Shown here: one piece after another, positions 11,769 to 24,360 of the stretch | Layout of the letters: every line of letters starts with the position of its first letter | How positions within the stretch are numbered: the stretch's first letter is position 1 | Assembly (NCBI GenBank): GCA_964017145.1 | Contig: OZ024845.1 | Location: 868,001 to 932,000, forward strand | From: Agrocybe praecox | Lineage: Eukaryota; Basidiomycota; Agaricomycetes; Agaricales; Agrocybaceae | Direction: 5' to 3' | DNA: 64,000 nucleotides | Notes under the pieces: generated by a model | The model's input: the letters and a program-made list of their open reading frames with translations, nothing else | Database searches by the model: none | Told to the model about the DNA's origin: nothing | Program-made: the position numbers and the translations under genes

Positions 11769-13937
11769 ATGCCCGGAAAACCCATACCCTCTGACTACGA
11801 CTTGGCATTTGGCAAAGGTCGCAATGGAAATCCCTTGTCCACTGTTATACAACATCGCCTCTATTATGACGCCTCCCGCTTTACGATGGCCCTCCGCTAT
11901 ATTCTGCCTGAGAAAGACCGGAAAATTTCTGGTTGGAAACAACGGCTTCTGCAAAAGGAAATTGTAAGTGGCCAATATCAAATCTTTTTTTTTTGGCCCA
12001 TGTGGCTGATGTATTTATAGGAATATTCTCTTTCTAGTGTTGGAATCGCAGCGGCACTCGGTTACAAGCTGCACCTTCCCACGATTCTACTTGCGTTGTA
12101 TTCAACAATAGGGCTCGCAAAACCTTCCCAGCTCCCGTTGGATATTGACGACGACATGGCCGAGTACGTGACCAAGGATTTGCCGCTGAGTCATCCCGCT
12201 TCACTTGCGGACAAATATCATAATGCATGGTGGGAAAGCAACACATGTCCCGCCAACCTGTACATCGCCGCTATGAACAGGGAAAACCGGGATATTTGTA
12301 TGGACACTCACAAGTTCACATTCATGTCCCACAGCATTCCAACTCCAACTCCCACTTCATCCTCTGCCGCAAGTGCTTCAGGTCCCGCCCCCCCTTCTGC
12401 CGCTTCCCCTCCATCTTCCGCTCCCGTTCTGACGAAATTTCTTCCCGGCTTGCTTTCCCCCCGACCCAACATCTTGCGCACTGTGCCAAGACCAATTGAT
12501 CCGTCTTGTGCATCGTGCGATGCAAATCAATCACTGGTGCGGGATTGCATTGAGGAATTACGGCGGGTATCAACCTTTGTGTCAGACTCTATGACAACAT
12601 TGACTGCCCATGGGTCACTGGCTCAGCAGCGCATGTGTGCACTTCATACTCTGCAAGATAACATAATGACAGATCCTGTGGTTCCTGATGCAGAATGGCG
12701 AAAATTTTGCGAGGATGCCGTTGCCAGCCAGGAGTCATCTATCCGAGCAGAAACAGACCCGCTAGTAGAGGCGCTAGCTTCACCTCTCGCTCCCCGGTCC
12801 ACAGTCTCCGACCTGGACAACAAGTGGCTTGAGAAACGCAGAGGAAAGAGAGGAGGATCGTCTGGATTACCTGGCCGAGCGGGGCCCGGGCAGCTGGAAG
12901 AAATTAAGATCCCGCTAACCACAACTCCCGCTGCCCCATCTTCAGTCTCCGACCCAGACAGCAAATGGCTTGAAAGACGTCGAGAAATTAAGGTCCCGCC
13001 AATCGCAACTCGCACTGCCCCATCTCCAGTCAACGACCCAGATAGCAAATGGCTTGAAAAACGTCAAGGAAAGCAATTAGGATCATTGGGAACCGCAACA
13101 AAAGGACCATTGGATGGCGCAAGCTCGCAGCCTGCCAATACCGCCCTTGATAGCACATGGTTTGGTAGAAAGCGCAAGTTGACATCGTCAGCGCCCACTT
13201 GAGAACCATCCCCTGTGGCTCAAACCATATATCCAGCTGCAGCAGATTCCAACCCTCCACTGGGCACAAGTGCCGACCTCGATGAGAAGTGGATTTCTTT
13301 GAAGAGGCGAAAGCAAACAGCCCCCGCAGCTGGAGGGAGCAAAGTCCTCACGCTGGCTATAGGACAAGTATCCGCTCCCACGTCTCAACCTGCTTTTAAT
13401 GCCGCAGCGGATCCTGGTGACAAATGGGCATCTCGACATCGCAAGTCCTCTGCCCCTGAACAGGAGTCCAGAGGGCTGGCTGACATTCAAGGCTCCGCTA
13501 GTGCCGCTCCCTTAACACATGCAGATCCAGACAGTAAATGGTTGGCAAGGCACATGGTACTACATACACGAGTTCTATCACCATCATCCGCTCCCATCTC
13601 CCCGCCAACCATTCGCAATCCTGAGGCTTGGTGGACTGCTGATAGTCATGCAACCTCCTCATCACCTGCTCCTGTTCCCGCAGCAAGCCCACCATCCTCA
13701 ATCCGCAAAATTGTCAGTGATGAGATCCCAGCAGACGGGGATGAGACCCTATCAGACAATTCCAGTGATATCGCCTCCTCCTCATCCACTGAAACTCCCA
13801 TTCGCCGAGTCACTATCCCAATGCCACCTGACAACCTACGTGTGCGGGACGCGGATTACTTTGCAGCTATTGTCGATGTTGAAATGTTTGATAATCTTGA
13901 CAGAGAGGAACCACAGTCTGACGATTTTTTTATCTAG
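11769..13937 (+). CDS. Unknown protein with repeated D-x-D-x-KW(L) motifs, one in-frame TGA
   Basis: Exons 11769-11963 and 12021-13937 read in one frame except for TGA at 13200-13202; coding character is the same on both sides. The N-terminal ~150 residues are conserved-looking and partly hydrophobic (ALGYKLHLPTILLALYSTI). The remainder is Pro/Ser/Ala-rich and carries at least seven copies of a short module: DLDNKWLEKR, DPDSKWLERR, DPDSKWLEKR, LDSTWFGRKR, DLDEKWISLK, DPGDKWASRH, DPDSKWLARH. The module is spaced about 20-55 residues apart and followed by basic residues, like a repeated peptide docking motif. I do not recognise the family. It follows two KDZ fragments and may be their partner gene. 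The TGA could arise from CGA by one C-to-T change. Confidence 0.55.
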
Positions 13938-14129
13938 ATTTCAGGAGGTTGCTTTTTTTGTTTTTTTGTCAAGTAATATATGGTCGTCACTTTTTTTATT
14001 TCGTCATGTCTTATACAATTGTCGCATAATTTGTTTTATTTTAATATATATATATTCCTGGTGTCATTGTTCCCTGTTGTGTGTATAGGTAAAAAGAGTG
14101 AAGTTACAAGAGTTGGTATCATTTTATTA

Positions 14130-14400
14130 GCGATCCTTAATAGCCAGCGGGTATCACAGCGGGAATCGGTATGCAATCACTGAAATTCAATGTGGATGAT
14201 TTAAGCGGATCCTTAATAGCTAGCTGGCATCCGAGCGGGCATTCATCTAATTAGGAATTCAATGTGTGAATTTAGCAGATCTCTATTGGCATCCAAGCGG
14301 GAGTTCATTCAATCATCGGACTTTAATGCAAGTGATTTGAGCGGATCCTTAATGGCCAGCTGGCATCCGAGCGGGAGTTCATATCCGATTATTGGATTGT
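14130..14400. repeat. Four imperfect ~70-bp tandem repeats
   Basis: Related blocks start near 14130, 14203, 14274 and 14340. Each has a core like GCGGATCCTTAATAGC, then a TGGCATCCGAGCGGG-like stretch and a TTCAATGT/TTTAATGC tail. They lie just 3' of the D-x-D-x-KW gene and show no coding pattern. Confidence 0.65.
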
Positions 14401-14768
14401 AATGTGGGTGCTTTCACTCGATCCTTTCCGTCTACTGACAGGTACTATATAGACAACTGCATTATCACACCGAGACCCATTCTAGACCTCCCAATCCCTC
14501 GCACACCCGCTGTCATGCGTCATATTTGATTGAACATGAATGAACCTGAAATTGCATAAGAGATCAATTGTTTATTTTTAAATTTCAATATTTCCTTTTT
14601 CGTAATTCTCCATTTTAATTTACCATCACGACTCTATCGCAACAAATAAGGCACCAATTCTTCCGAAATCTATTCATTCCAGGCCCAAGTCATGAAACCG
14701 TCACCACGATCCACGGTGATTCATTCTTTCCTCTCAACGTTCATCGTCTTACGCGTTCACCTTTGAAA

Positions 14769-15251
14769 ATGTCTTCCCCTTCTGTCCAATCCTTTGTTCA
14801 ACAGTCCAAGGATGTCGGCAATTCTTCCGGACCTCAGAAAATCAACAAAGCCTCAATATATCCATTTATTCAAATTGCCGGAGTTTTTGATGCAAACGAA
14901 AATTGCGAATATTGGCTAGCGACACATTATTCGGAGGATCACATTTTTCAAGAAGGAGACACCGTCAGTTTTACATACAGAATTCAGCCAGACAACACAT
15001 CAAAAATCATTCGCCTCGAGGAAATCGTGCATTATGAACGAGGAATTATAGTTTTCGCAGTAACGACCACCAGGAAATCAGCACCGGCATTATTCACAAG
15101 ACCCCGTATTGCTACCCCACGATCACAAGTGTCCCTCAGCATCATGCAGAAGATAAGATATGCCTACGCTTACATCACACAACGGCACAGCATATTCACC
15201 ACTTATCTAAATCCGTCGCATCCCATCTATTCTATTAAAAGACTTCGATGA
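14769..15251 (+). CDS. Small hypothetical protein (160 aa)
   Basis: An uninterrupted frame from ATG at 14769 to TGA at 15249. It starts MSSPSVQSFVQQSKDVGNSS and contains a mixed hydrophobic/charged core (EYWLATHYSEDHIFQEGDTV) that could form a small beta-rich domain, then a basic tail ending KRLR. No family was recognised. The stop codon overlaps the first bases of a possible LTR, so the end of the gene may be truncated by insertion. Confidence 0.4.
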   Translation: MSSPSVQSFVQQSKDVGNSSGPQKINKASIYPFIQIAGVFDANENCEYWLATHYSEDHIFQEGDTVSFTYRIQPDNTSKIIRLEEIVHYERGIIVFAVTTTRKSAPALFTRPRIATPRSQVSLSIMQKIRYAYAYITQRHSIFTTYLNPSHPIYSIKRLR

Positions 15252-16177
15252 CATCATGCAAAGCCCAGGCCATTAAGCGGCTGTGCAACCATCATTCCAA
15301 ACACATGATTCGATGTCACATGCCTATCACGAGTCACTATGAGTCACGGGAACTGATACATCAACAACGCGGCTACGCTAAGGTTACATCCGCCAAATAT
15401 AGCAATCCATCAGCTGGAAATAGCTCGATTCCTTCCATCCGTCGATTTCACTAATCGTCAAGTCAACTATGATCGATTTATCATTCAAGAAGATGTGCTT
15501 GGTCATTCTTTGCTGCGCATTAGTCAACTTTTTTTATTTATTACTCATTCTTATTCATTTCTTAGTCATTTCATCGAGCGATGGACAGTTTTCTCCTTCT
15601 TTTCCATTGTTTCAACCCATTCCTTTGTCATTCCTGACTCACTCGCTCAGTCAGCCTATTCATTTAACCCCTTATTCTTTGTCATTCGTTTTAACCTTAC
15701 TTGTCATCGATTACTCATGCCTTGCAGGATTTGTAGCATAAAAGCTAGTTAGATCCTGTAAAGTAGACAAGAAGTACACCCCTATCATAGGACAATTGTA
15801 CCGATTCAACCAGCTATTTTTCAGTTCAGTATTCGTTCAGTCAATCTTCAGTCTCAGCAGTCAATTCTATAGCTTGGAAAACGTTCCAAGCTTCGATTAT
15901 TCTCTTCTTTTTCGACGTTTGCTCTGATTTCAAAGTGGAACACGTTCACTTTGATTTCTACTCTCTTATTCGATCTCAAACTTTTGTCTAGGACAAAAGC
16001 TCATCACAAACCTTTAAACCTATTCGATCTTTACACTAACAAACCTTTCTTAGGAACGAAGTAACTTTATTCCCACCCCCGAACTCACAGGGAGAGAGTC
16101 GTCTTATCTAGGTCTAGCCCACTCTTTCTCTTTCTCTGGATTTTGTTGTTGGTTGTGTTTTTGTGTGATTGTCAAAG
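15249..16177. mobile_element. Possible LTR-like segment
   Basis: The segment begins TGACATCATG and could end at ...GATTGTCA, giving short TGACA/TGTCA ends typical of LTRs. It contains a TATA-like CATAAAAG at about 15738 followed by pyrimidine-rich, CAGTCA-rich sequence. The flanks do not show a matching target duplication and I found no primer binding site, so the call is weak. Confidence 0.25.
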
Positions 16178-16199
16178 CATAAATCACCGACAGAAAAAT

Positions 16200-16800
16200 C
16201 GTCTTTCACCGCTACACCAATGCCCATCCAATACCCGCCAGGGAACATCCTGCCGATTTGCCAATCCAATAATTTGGCACCTGGGTGCATCCTGCGGATC
16301 CCAATCCAATACCCCACTGGAGCTGCAGACTCACCAATTCACTACCCAGCAGACCTACCAATCCAATACCCAACCCAGGCGTATTCTGCAGCCCCATCAA
16401 TCTCAACTGCCACATGAGCGGGATCTGCGATCCCAAACCCTAGCGGATCCTGTAGACCCGCTATTCCAATATGGCACCCGATCGTACCCTGCAGACCCCA
16501 TCCGAATACCCTACCAAATAGCCTACCCGAACTGCATACATGAATATCCACTGCTCACCCATACCCAACCGAGCGCATCCTCCGGATCCCAAACCAGTAC
16601 CCCCGAGCGCATCCTGCTGATCCCCGCCCAGTATCCCCGAGCGCATCCTGTGGACCCCCAACCCAGTACCCTACCTGATACCCCACCCAAGCGCATATTG
16701 CAGACCCGCCAACCTATTACCCTACCCGATACCCCACCCGGGCACCCTACCCCAGCACGATATCCCCCCGCTACCTACCCCCGCCTCCCGTAGGCACCTG
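16200..16800. repeat. Low-complexity C-rich minisatellite
   Basis: Short degenerate units such as ATCCAATACCC, CCCGAGCGCATCCTG and TACCCGATACCCCACCC recur throughout. Long frames on both strands are by-products of the repeat and low stop density, not genes. Confidence 0.6.
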
Positions 16801-16809
16801 CTCAATATG

Positions 16810-17410
16810 GTAATACATTGCTGGAGGAGCCCAATGGGCCCACTCAGCTAGTATCATACAGTACACTGTATGTACCCATTCAACAGTACCATACAGTACA
16901 GTGTAGCTGCCCTACCTGTGCTCATTGCTTGCATTACCTTATACTGGTGCAAACCCCATTGCCCTCCAGCACCTGCCCTTGCTCTCGTCCACTCACCCTC
17001 GCCCGTGTGCGCACCTTTACCTCACCTGGTATCTGCTCGTTCACATCGTTGTGCTCGCTCTCCCTGTACCTCTGCCTCGCACGTGGCACTCTCATGCACC
17101 TGCACTCACACTTGTCCACACATGCTTGCCCCACCTCGTCATCCTATCACCCTCTACCAAGGTGTGCCCGGTCAACACGGCCCAGGCCTCACCCTCGCAC
17201 CCTTCCCTCATCGTCATGTCGTCCCTTGTCGTCCTTCTGTCCCTTGTCGTTGCTGGCATTGGCGCTCACGTCATCATGCTTGCCATCTTCGTCGCTGGTG
17301 CCCCATAGTTGTGCTCGCCGTCACCGTCGTCGCTGTCTCCACTGGTTTCTCCCCCTTGCCCTCTTTGAATTCCACGAAATCAGGCAAAGTTGGCTGCGTA
17401 ATCTGATCTA
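16810..17410. other. Pyrimidine-rich low-complexity DNA, no gene called
   Basis: Three overlapping frames are open on the plus strand only because the sequence is CT/CCC-rich. No splice pattern or domain supports a gene. Confidence 0.5.
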
Positions 17411-18489
17411 ATCAGACCGGGGAATATTTTCCAAGTACCCGGACAGCACGCTATATCAAAAATAGCTGGGCGCTCACGCTAAATTTAGATCTATTAATAA
17501 ATTCAACATTATCCGACTACATCTGAAGCCATCCACCCCTCCCCTCCTCCCAATAGGCGCGCAAAGTGTTCTATAAATCCTTATTAATGCATTTAAATTT
17601 ATTGGCAAATTTTCCTGCCCCCAAACGGCCCCGAACCCATCAAAATAGCAATCCCAACGCCCAGGGAGGCCATTTTGTGCGTTTGGCCGTGTGTTTGGCC
17701 ATGTTTACCAGTGCCCGCCCTCTCTACAAGCCCACCGCCCCTGCTCCCGCCCCCCTAGATGGCTCCTCGGCATCTAAACACCTATTTCCGCCTCCCTAAG
17801 CTATTTCCCACCCATATATGCCTGTCCCGGCACCTAAAAATCTCGAGAAAAAAAAAACCTTCCCAAAAAGGAAGGTAGGCAACTGCCCACAGGCATTTAT
17901 AAAGGTATTTAGGCAACTGCCTATGTTTCATTAATAATATTAGCAGCTATGGCTGGCTCTACTGTTGTCTACTTGATCAAAGCTCTACACGGAAGAAAAT
18001 GTCAAAGACTGAACTATACCAAGTGACATATGAAACCACTAACGAATTCGTAATCCGCAACACCTGTTTGTTACGACTAAGAACGTTTCGTATGCGTATT
18101 ACTGTCAAAGTGGTACGCCGAAGAAGTTCTGAAGTCGTAGGCTTTCGAGACGTTCCATGTTTATAGGTATAAACGAACTGTATTCTCAAGAACTAGATAC
18201 AGAACAGTAAAGTATTCAACGTGGTATTTATAGTGAAGTTCATATGGATGCAGCACCTTCTAGGTGCAGTAGCTGAATGGTAACAACGAGGTGGTGAAAC
18301 AATGTACAAGGACTGCGCATTATGTAGCAGTCCGCAGTAATGATGAAACATGTATCAAGGTAAAATGAAAAAAGAGTTGGACGTGCGTGTTCGTAACACT
18401 GTTTGTGAACCATTAACAATGAGGATAGGCTCATTGAAGCCACTAGCCAGAGTTTGAACTCAAGCTCAGCGATGGCGATGACAATCATC
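17411..18489. other. AT-rich stretch with short repeats, nothing recognised
   Basis: Near 17875-17920 a short motif (AGGCAACTGCC) occurs twice. Otherwise no exon or RNA gene was seen. Confidence 0.4.
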
Positions 18490-20110
18490 CCGTCTCATTG
18501 TGACTGCACCCACACATGCACCTGCGGCTGGCACCTAGAGCAGTCAGTTGATGTCTTCATATGTGGTGGCTGCCAAACTATAAGCATGTATTCAGAATGG
18601 TACTTGCCAGGCTTGGCAGTTGCCAGTCTGACGTCATGTAGATGCCTATTATCATGTGATAGTCATGTGATTGAGTGCACAGCCACCTGTAGTCATGTGA
18701 AAGTCATGTGATCTGGTGCACAGCCACCAAAAATTAAAGTTGTAGAGAAAAATTCAAAAGTCATGCTAAATATTTTTTATTACATAATTATCAACAGTTC
18801 AGCCACAAAACGCAAAATGTCCCCAGAAAGCCGGATACAAATCAAAATAAAAGATTAAAATATTTATAGCAAGCCAAAAATAAATCCTAAAATCATCAAA
18901 AAATATGGCCCATACTATTTAAAGTTAGATCTATCAAATATGTAAAGTGTTCTAAAAATAGATCAATCTAAAAATAGGTCTATTCTAAAAATAGATTTGG
19001 TCTTATTTGGTCTTGTCTTAGTTGCCATCATTAGTTGCCATCATTATGCATTGATGCACCTTTACACAAAATCCTCAAAGTCCAAAGTTTACTTGCCATA
19101 TTAAGGTATTTGATTGTGACATTACCCAAGTCCTATGTTGTTTGCTGTTTGGGTGTGTTGGTGGCTGATCATTACTAATTTATTATTTGTTTGTATTTGA
19201 GGCTATAAAATTGTGGCAGTGGACCCTGAATGTGTAAATAGAGGCAAGCAAAAAGTCATGCTTTTTTATTTTGATGCAATCAGTAACAACCAGTCACAAC
19301 ACATGACCAGCCAAGAATATAGGCAGTTAAACAGATAAGTCTGGCAACTACCAGGCCTGGCAGGTACTATTCTGGATACATGCCTATAGTTTGGCAACTA
19401 CCATAATTTCATGTCATGAAATGACTTCCATGGCTGCAGCTGGCACTGGCACTGATCGATAGGGCTTGCCTGCATCGTCGTCTTTGCCATCGCATAGTAG
19501 TTATGAGCACGAGCATAGTACCACCCACAGCACGCACAGTAACACACATGGCACGCAACGAACGGGAAGAGTTCCTTTGAGAAGTATAGGTGTGGGTGGG
19601 AGGTGCATTAACATGAGTGCCGTAAGCGGTGCAGGTGGACCTGGTACGCTGAAAGCGCGAAGGCGAGCAAGAAAGTTAGGGCTACAGAGGTAGGCACGGA
19701 GGTGGAGAGCATGCAATGAGTCGCGATCAGGATAAGGGTGCAGACGACTGGTGAATTTTTCCGTTAAGCTTGGATCAAGTGAGTAATAAAGGAAGACTTA
19801 CCACATTGAAGTAGCCCCTGCACATATATTTACCTCAAGATTGATTGTTTCATCATAGTTGGCCATGCTAAGCAGTCCTATATATGTTAGACGAGGACAT
19901 GACATGTAGGGTGGCGCATAAAGTGATGTTGGAGGATGTCATATAGAAATGTGCTTCGACTTGCGTGGAAACATAGAGCTAAATTGATGAGACTATAATG
20001 CGGTGAGTCTTTGTTCATTTCTGCTTGGGAGCAGAAAGTAGCAGATGGGTCAAGGGACACAAAGATACTAATAGTCAGGTTGAACGCAGTCATGTGACCT
20101 TTCGGTCCAC
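18490..20110. repeat. Copy A of a dispersed duplicated segment (interrupted by an element)
   Basis: The flanks 18490-18534 and 19439-20080 align with 35220-36070. Shared landmarks are GACTGCACCCACAC, ATAGTACCACCCA, GGTATAGGTGTGGGTGGG-like sequence, and the minus-strand peptide block YAPPYMS..PR.TYIGL....NYDE...EVN. Copy A is the most diverged of three copies (A here, B near 35 kb, C near 44.5 kb). Coding capacity is mostly lost here. Confidence 0.7.
18535..19438. mobile_element. ~0.9-kb non-autonomous element with TIRs and 8-bp target duplication
   Basis: The segment is flanked by GCTGGCAC at 18527-18534 and 19439-19446. Removing it and one flank copy restores a site collinear with the paralogous sequence near 35235, which has no insert. 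Inside the ends, inverted repeats of about 75 bp pair 18567-18640 with 19325-19402 (CTGCCAAACTATAAGCATGT versus its complement). No transposase is encoded. An 8-bp duplication fits hAT- or KDZ-type integrases by established knowledge; the exact family is inference. Part of the interior (19160-19410) is also related to 27120-27365. Confidence 0.75.
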
Positions 20111-20371
20111 ATTGTGATTTTAGTCATAAATAATTTTTGTTCTTAACCTCATCGCTATTCACAGTTGTCAGGCTTATACATCCATGATGCTTCGCAACAA
20201 ACTACGTTGACCGCTGCGTATTGACTAGTTTTCCATTGGATTCCACTACCTATGCTTGGATTTTCACCGGCTCGGGCATTGTTAGACTCAATCCTCAACA
20301 ACAAGTGCAGCCAGTGCAGCTATAATTCTATATCAAATATAGGCAGTTTGCTAACCTACGTGATACATGCA

Positions 20372-23300
20372 GGTAGGCAGTTTGCTACCTTCCTCTTTCG
20401 GACACCCCACCTCTGAGGGAGAGACACTGCCGGGGCTGCTCACAGGGGGGCGGGCACAGGTAAACACCTGTAAACAACGCAGGAAACAGTGTCCCCAAGG
20501 TGCCCGCTGCTGTAATTGAGCTCCTGCGCTGCGTCGGGTGTCGCTCAGGGCGCGGAAAAAGCGCAGATATATTGTCTGAATATAATTACATTTTTTGGCA
20601 CAGTTTGCGCCATCAAAAGAGGGCGGGACGGGATGGATTGCAAAACATAAAACTGGATGACGTGTTATTTTTAACTTATTTTGATCATTTCGGGCGCTGC
20701 GCTATTTTTAATTATGTTATAATCATTGTAGGTGCTATATTTAATTTACATGTATAATCTTGGGCCTAGATTAGATTAGATATATAAAATATCGACTTTG
20801 CATCATTTGTTTTGGGCGGTATTTCTCAATTCGGCATTTATTGCCATTCTAGGATTTAACATAAAACATACAATGTTTTTTTTTAATTTTTTTTTTTTTT
20901 CACATATAACTAGATATTATATTGAGGGTTAAGATATATACATAAGAGTGGAAGCAGCGAGCAGTAAGACGGGTAAGTAAGTAAATAGCAGGGATGAGAG
21001 CACAATGGCGCTCGTCTCTGCGTGTTCGCTTTCCCACTCGCTCGCTGTCCCTCTCTCTCGGTCTCGCTGTCGTCTATGTAGCTGCTGCTTATTTGCTCGC
21101 TGTTCAACCCACTCGCCGTGTCTGCGTAGCTACTGCGCGCTGGCGTGCTGCCACCCTCTGGCCGTCCCTGCCTCCTTCTCGCTCTCCCTGCCTCCCTTTC
21201 TCATCCTCCACCGTCGTTAACATCCACATCGTCGTTAACATCCACATCGTCGTTGTCGTCGGTCCCGTCGTTGTCGTTGTTCACGTCGTCTGTCGTGCAC
21301 CTCACCTGTCTCATGCCCGCTTTTTGGTGCCAGGCTGTTGGTGACCGCTCGACGTTGGTGCCTGCTCATGGGTACGCGCTCGTGGTCACGCTCCTTCACC
21401 TAGTCGCAGGGAGGATGGAAGTGGGATGGATGGACACGGTGTCGTCACCACCGTGTCCGTGTTCAGTCGCCATCTGTTGGGGTCGTTATGGGCGCCGGCA
21501 ACAACCACGTCATGGTCGTCGTGGTCGTGGACATGTCATTGTGACCGGGTTTCCAACGTCGTCCTCCACCGCTCACATCCCTAGCGGGAGGGGAGGAGCA
21601 AGGTGGGGTCGTTGTCGTCGTCATCACCGTTGTCACCGTTGTCGTGCTGCACCGCTCACATCCCTATCGAGAGAGGAGGAGCAAGGTGCGGTTTCATTGT
21701 CATCGGTGGTGGTGGTGGCGAGCACTGCCCACATCCTTGCGAAGAGGGGATGGGCTGGACGTCATCGACAGCAGTGGTGATGGTGGTTGATTTCTTCCAA
21801 ATCCGGCCATTTCCCACGCCGGTCCGGTCTATAACCGGGTCGAGCTCGTTGATGGGCTCGACGATGGGAGGCCTACAGGCGTCTGTTGGGCATCTGTAAA
21901 AGAAAGTAATTAATAAAATGTCTTTATGTAGTGTAATGCATATGTTTTCTCTATAAAAATTGTGACATACAAAAAAAAACACGTATATTATCATCACCGG
22001 TATGAACCTACTACTAATCTTATTGCATTTCGATGCATCATTCACACATCGGTCGACACAACTTTGTATACTAAGCTACATGCCAAAGCTTGGTTAGAAG
22101 TGTATGTTATATTAGCATACGGAATATATTTTATAAGTTAAAAACAAATAGTATTCAAATTATCTATGTAAACATCGGCTTTTATGTTATTTGATCTCGC
22201 GCGTGGTGATTTCGGGCAATGTGCAAGCAATGTGCCAACATATTCATTTATGTTCTGCTCAAAATATCATACAAATGACATTTCTAAATACATATACTAC
22301 ATATATAGTACTTTAAGAGTGCTAATGTAAAGATTAAACAATTGTAGCCTAATATACAAAATGGTGTCGACCATTGTCTGAATTATGCGTCGAATTGCAA
22401 TAAGACTAGTAGTAGTGTTCATACCGGTGTTGTACCGGTGATGATAATATATGTATTTTTTTGTATGTTTCACATTTTTATGTACAAAACATATGTATTA
22501 TACTACATAAATATATTTTACTAGTTACTTTGTACTACAGACGACTGTAGGCCCTCCCATCGTCGAGCTCGACGATGAGCTCGACCCGGTTATGGAACGG
22601 ACCGGTGTGGGAAATTCCCAAATTTGGAAGAAATCAACCATCAATGGTTAATTTCTTCCTTATCACCTTCCATCACCACCGCCGTTGACGACGGCCTCAG
22701 CCCCTCCCTCTTTGCAGGAATGTGCGCAGTGCGCGCCACCACCACCTATGACAATGACGACAGCACCTTGCTCCTCCCCTCTCGATAGGGATGTGAGCGG
22801 TGCAGGACGACGATGGCGATAATGCCTCGACGTAGTCGTCACCGCTGCCGATGACGACCACAACGAGAGCGACCGAACACGAACACAGTGGTGATGACAC
22901 CATGTCCGTCCATCGCACTTACGTGTTCCTGGGACAAGGTGGAGCAGCGCGACACCACAAACGACGGCGACAACGACGACAAATGATGGCAGACAGATAG
23001 GATTGAGGTCCAGTAACGGGAGAGCGAGGCGCATGAACGAGACTAGCTCTTGTTCCCGCTCTGACTCTCGCTCCTGCATTTGACCACCATGCCTAACCCC
23101 TCCCCTCTCTGCAGGGATGTGGGTGGTCCTCACCGACGACGACGACGACGCCAAGGACAGCACCTGGCCCACGAAAATGACCACCTGCACCCGGCCCTCT
23201 CTCACCACCACCGCCACCACCACCGACTACGATGGCAGCAATGACGATGACGACGACAACCAGCCCTCCCCTCTAGATAGGGATATGGGGGATGCCTGGG

Positions 23301-24360
23301 TTGACGAGCACGACGACGTTGGCGCCCACCTGCTCCTCCCCTTACCATAGGGATGTAGGCAGTAGCTTGACGACCGCGACGACTGTGACGCCAAATAGAG
23401 GCACTACCACATCCATGACAGCTGCGACGACCAGAGGACACCACCAACGAGAGCATGACACCAACGAGAGCATGACACCAACGAGAGGACCGCGACGTAG
23501 AGAGCACGACAACGAGAGCACGACACCAAGTACCTGTGTCCCTCCTTGCTGGGATGTGGGTACTGCTGTATGGCCGTGGCGGGGATGGGTACGACAACGA
23601 CAACGACAACGACTGACCACACCATCTGCACCACCATCCCTACGACCACAACCACGAGCACGACCGTCTCTACCACGACCAATACCACCATCTCTGCCAC
23701 CACGACCACGACCATCTCTACTACTATTACAACAACAACAACAACAACAACTATCTGGATGAACAACTCGTCGTGCCTGTTCACGTCGTTTTATTGGTCT
23801 ATTACAATTATTGCACCCTCTTTCCCTGTAAATAGCGTAGTGTACATAATATGATGGTTTTGATTTATTTGAGTTTATTCATTTCCTATATGTTTTAAGG
23901 AATTTTCTCAAAATGGTAATAACTGCCAAATTTAGAATTACTGCCTAAAACATATACTAAGCTAGAACATGCGTGTTTAAAATAGATATAGTACAAAAAT
24001 GGTTATATCATCATTAAAAATAGGGCAACGCCCGAAATTGTAAAAAGACGCTAAAAATAACATGTCATCCAGTTTTATGTTTTGCGATCCACCCCATCCT
24101 GCCCTCTTTTGATGGCGCAAAAGGTGTCAAAAAATCAAAAAATATTCAAACATTATATCTGAGCTTTCTCCGCGCCCTGAACAATGCCCGACGCAGAGCA
24201 GGAGCCCAATTACAGCGGCGGGCACCTCAGGGGCACTGTTTCTTGCGTTGTTTACAGGTGTTTACCTATGCCCGCCCCCTGTGAGCAGCCCCGGCAGCCC
24301 CGGCAGTGTCTCTCCCTCAGAGGTGGGGTGTCCGAAAGAGGCAGGTAGCAAACTGGCTAC
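20372..24360. mobile_element. ~4-kb giant imperfect palindrome with ~365-bp terminal arms (fold-back-like element)
   Basis: The first ~365 bp (20372-20740) are the inverted counterpart of 24005-24360. Shared landmarks include GGTAGCAAAC(T), TCTGAGGGAGAGACACTGCC, TAAACACCTGTAAACAACGC and the ACATAAAACTGGATGAC block. The arms continue inwards through GC-rich, GTC/GAC-rich DNA (21000-21780 against 22680-23620). In these arms a CTCACATCCCTAxCGAGAGGGGAGGAGC-type unit recurs in opposite orientations. The palindrome closes around an AT-rich centre near 22.2 kb. No convincing protein is encoded. Confidence 0.75.
21783..22665. repeat. Inner inverted repeat at the centre of the palindrome
   Basis: 21783-21900 (TTGATTTCTTCCAAAT, ACCGGGTCGAGCTC, CTCGACGATGGGAGG) pairs with 22545-22660 in reverse. 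Further in, the ATTATCATCACCGGT block near 21990 pairs with 22430-22450. The loop of a few hundred bases is AT-rich. Confidence 0.75.

Noticed and set aside
15249..16177. Full LTR retrotransposon starting here
   Set aside because: No primer-binding site, gag/pol sequence or second LTR was found, and flanks lack a target duplication.
16200..17410. Pro/Ser-rich frames of 150-216 codons
   Set aside because: Product of C-rich tandem repeats; overlapping open frames and no splice support.
21000..21790. Long open frames on the plus strand in the GC-rich left arm of the palindrome
   Set aside because: Several frames are open together because of GTC-rich low complexity, and the same sequence is inverted in the other arm. 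No start context, intron pattern or domain.
22663..23784. Val-rich minus-strand frames such as runs of VVVVVV
   Set aside because: They arise from (GAC)n/(ACC)n microsatellite-like DNA.
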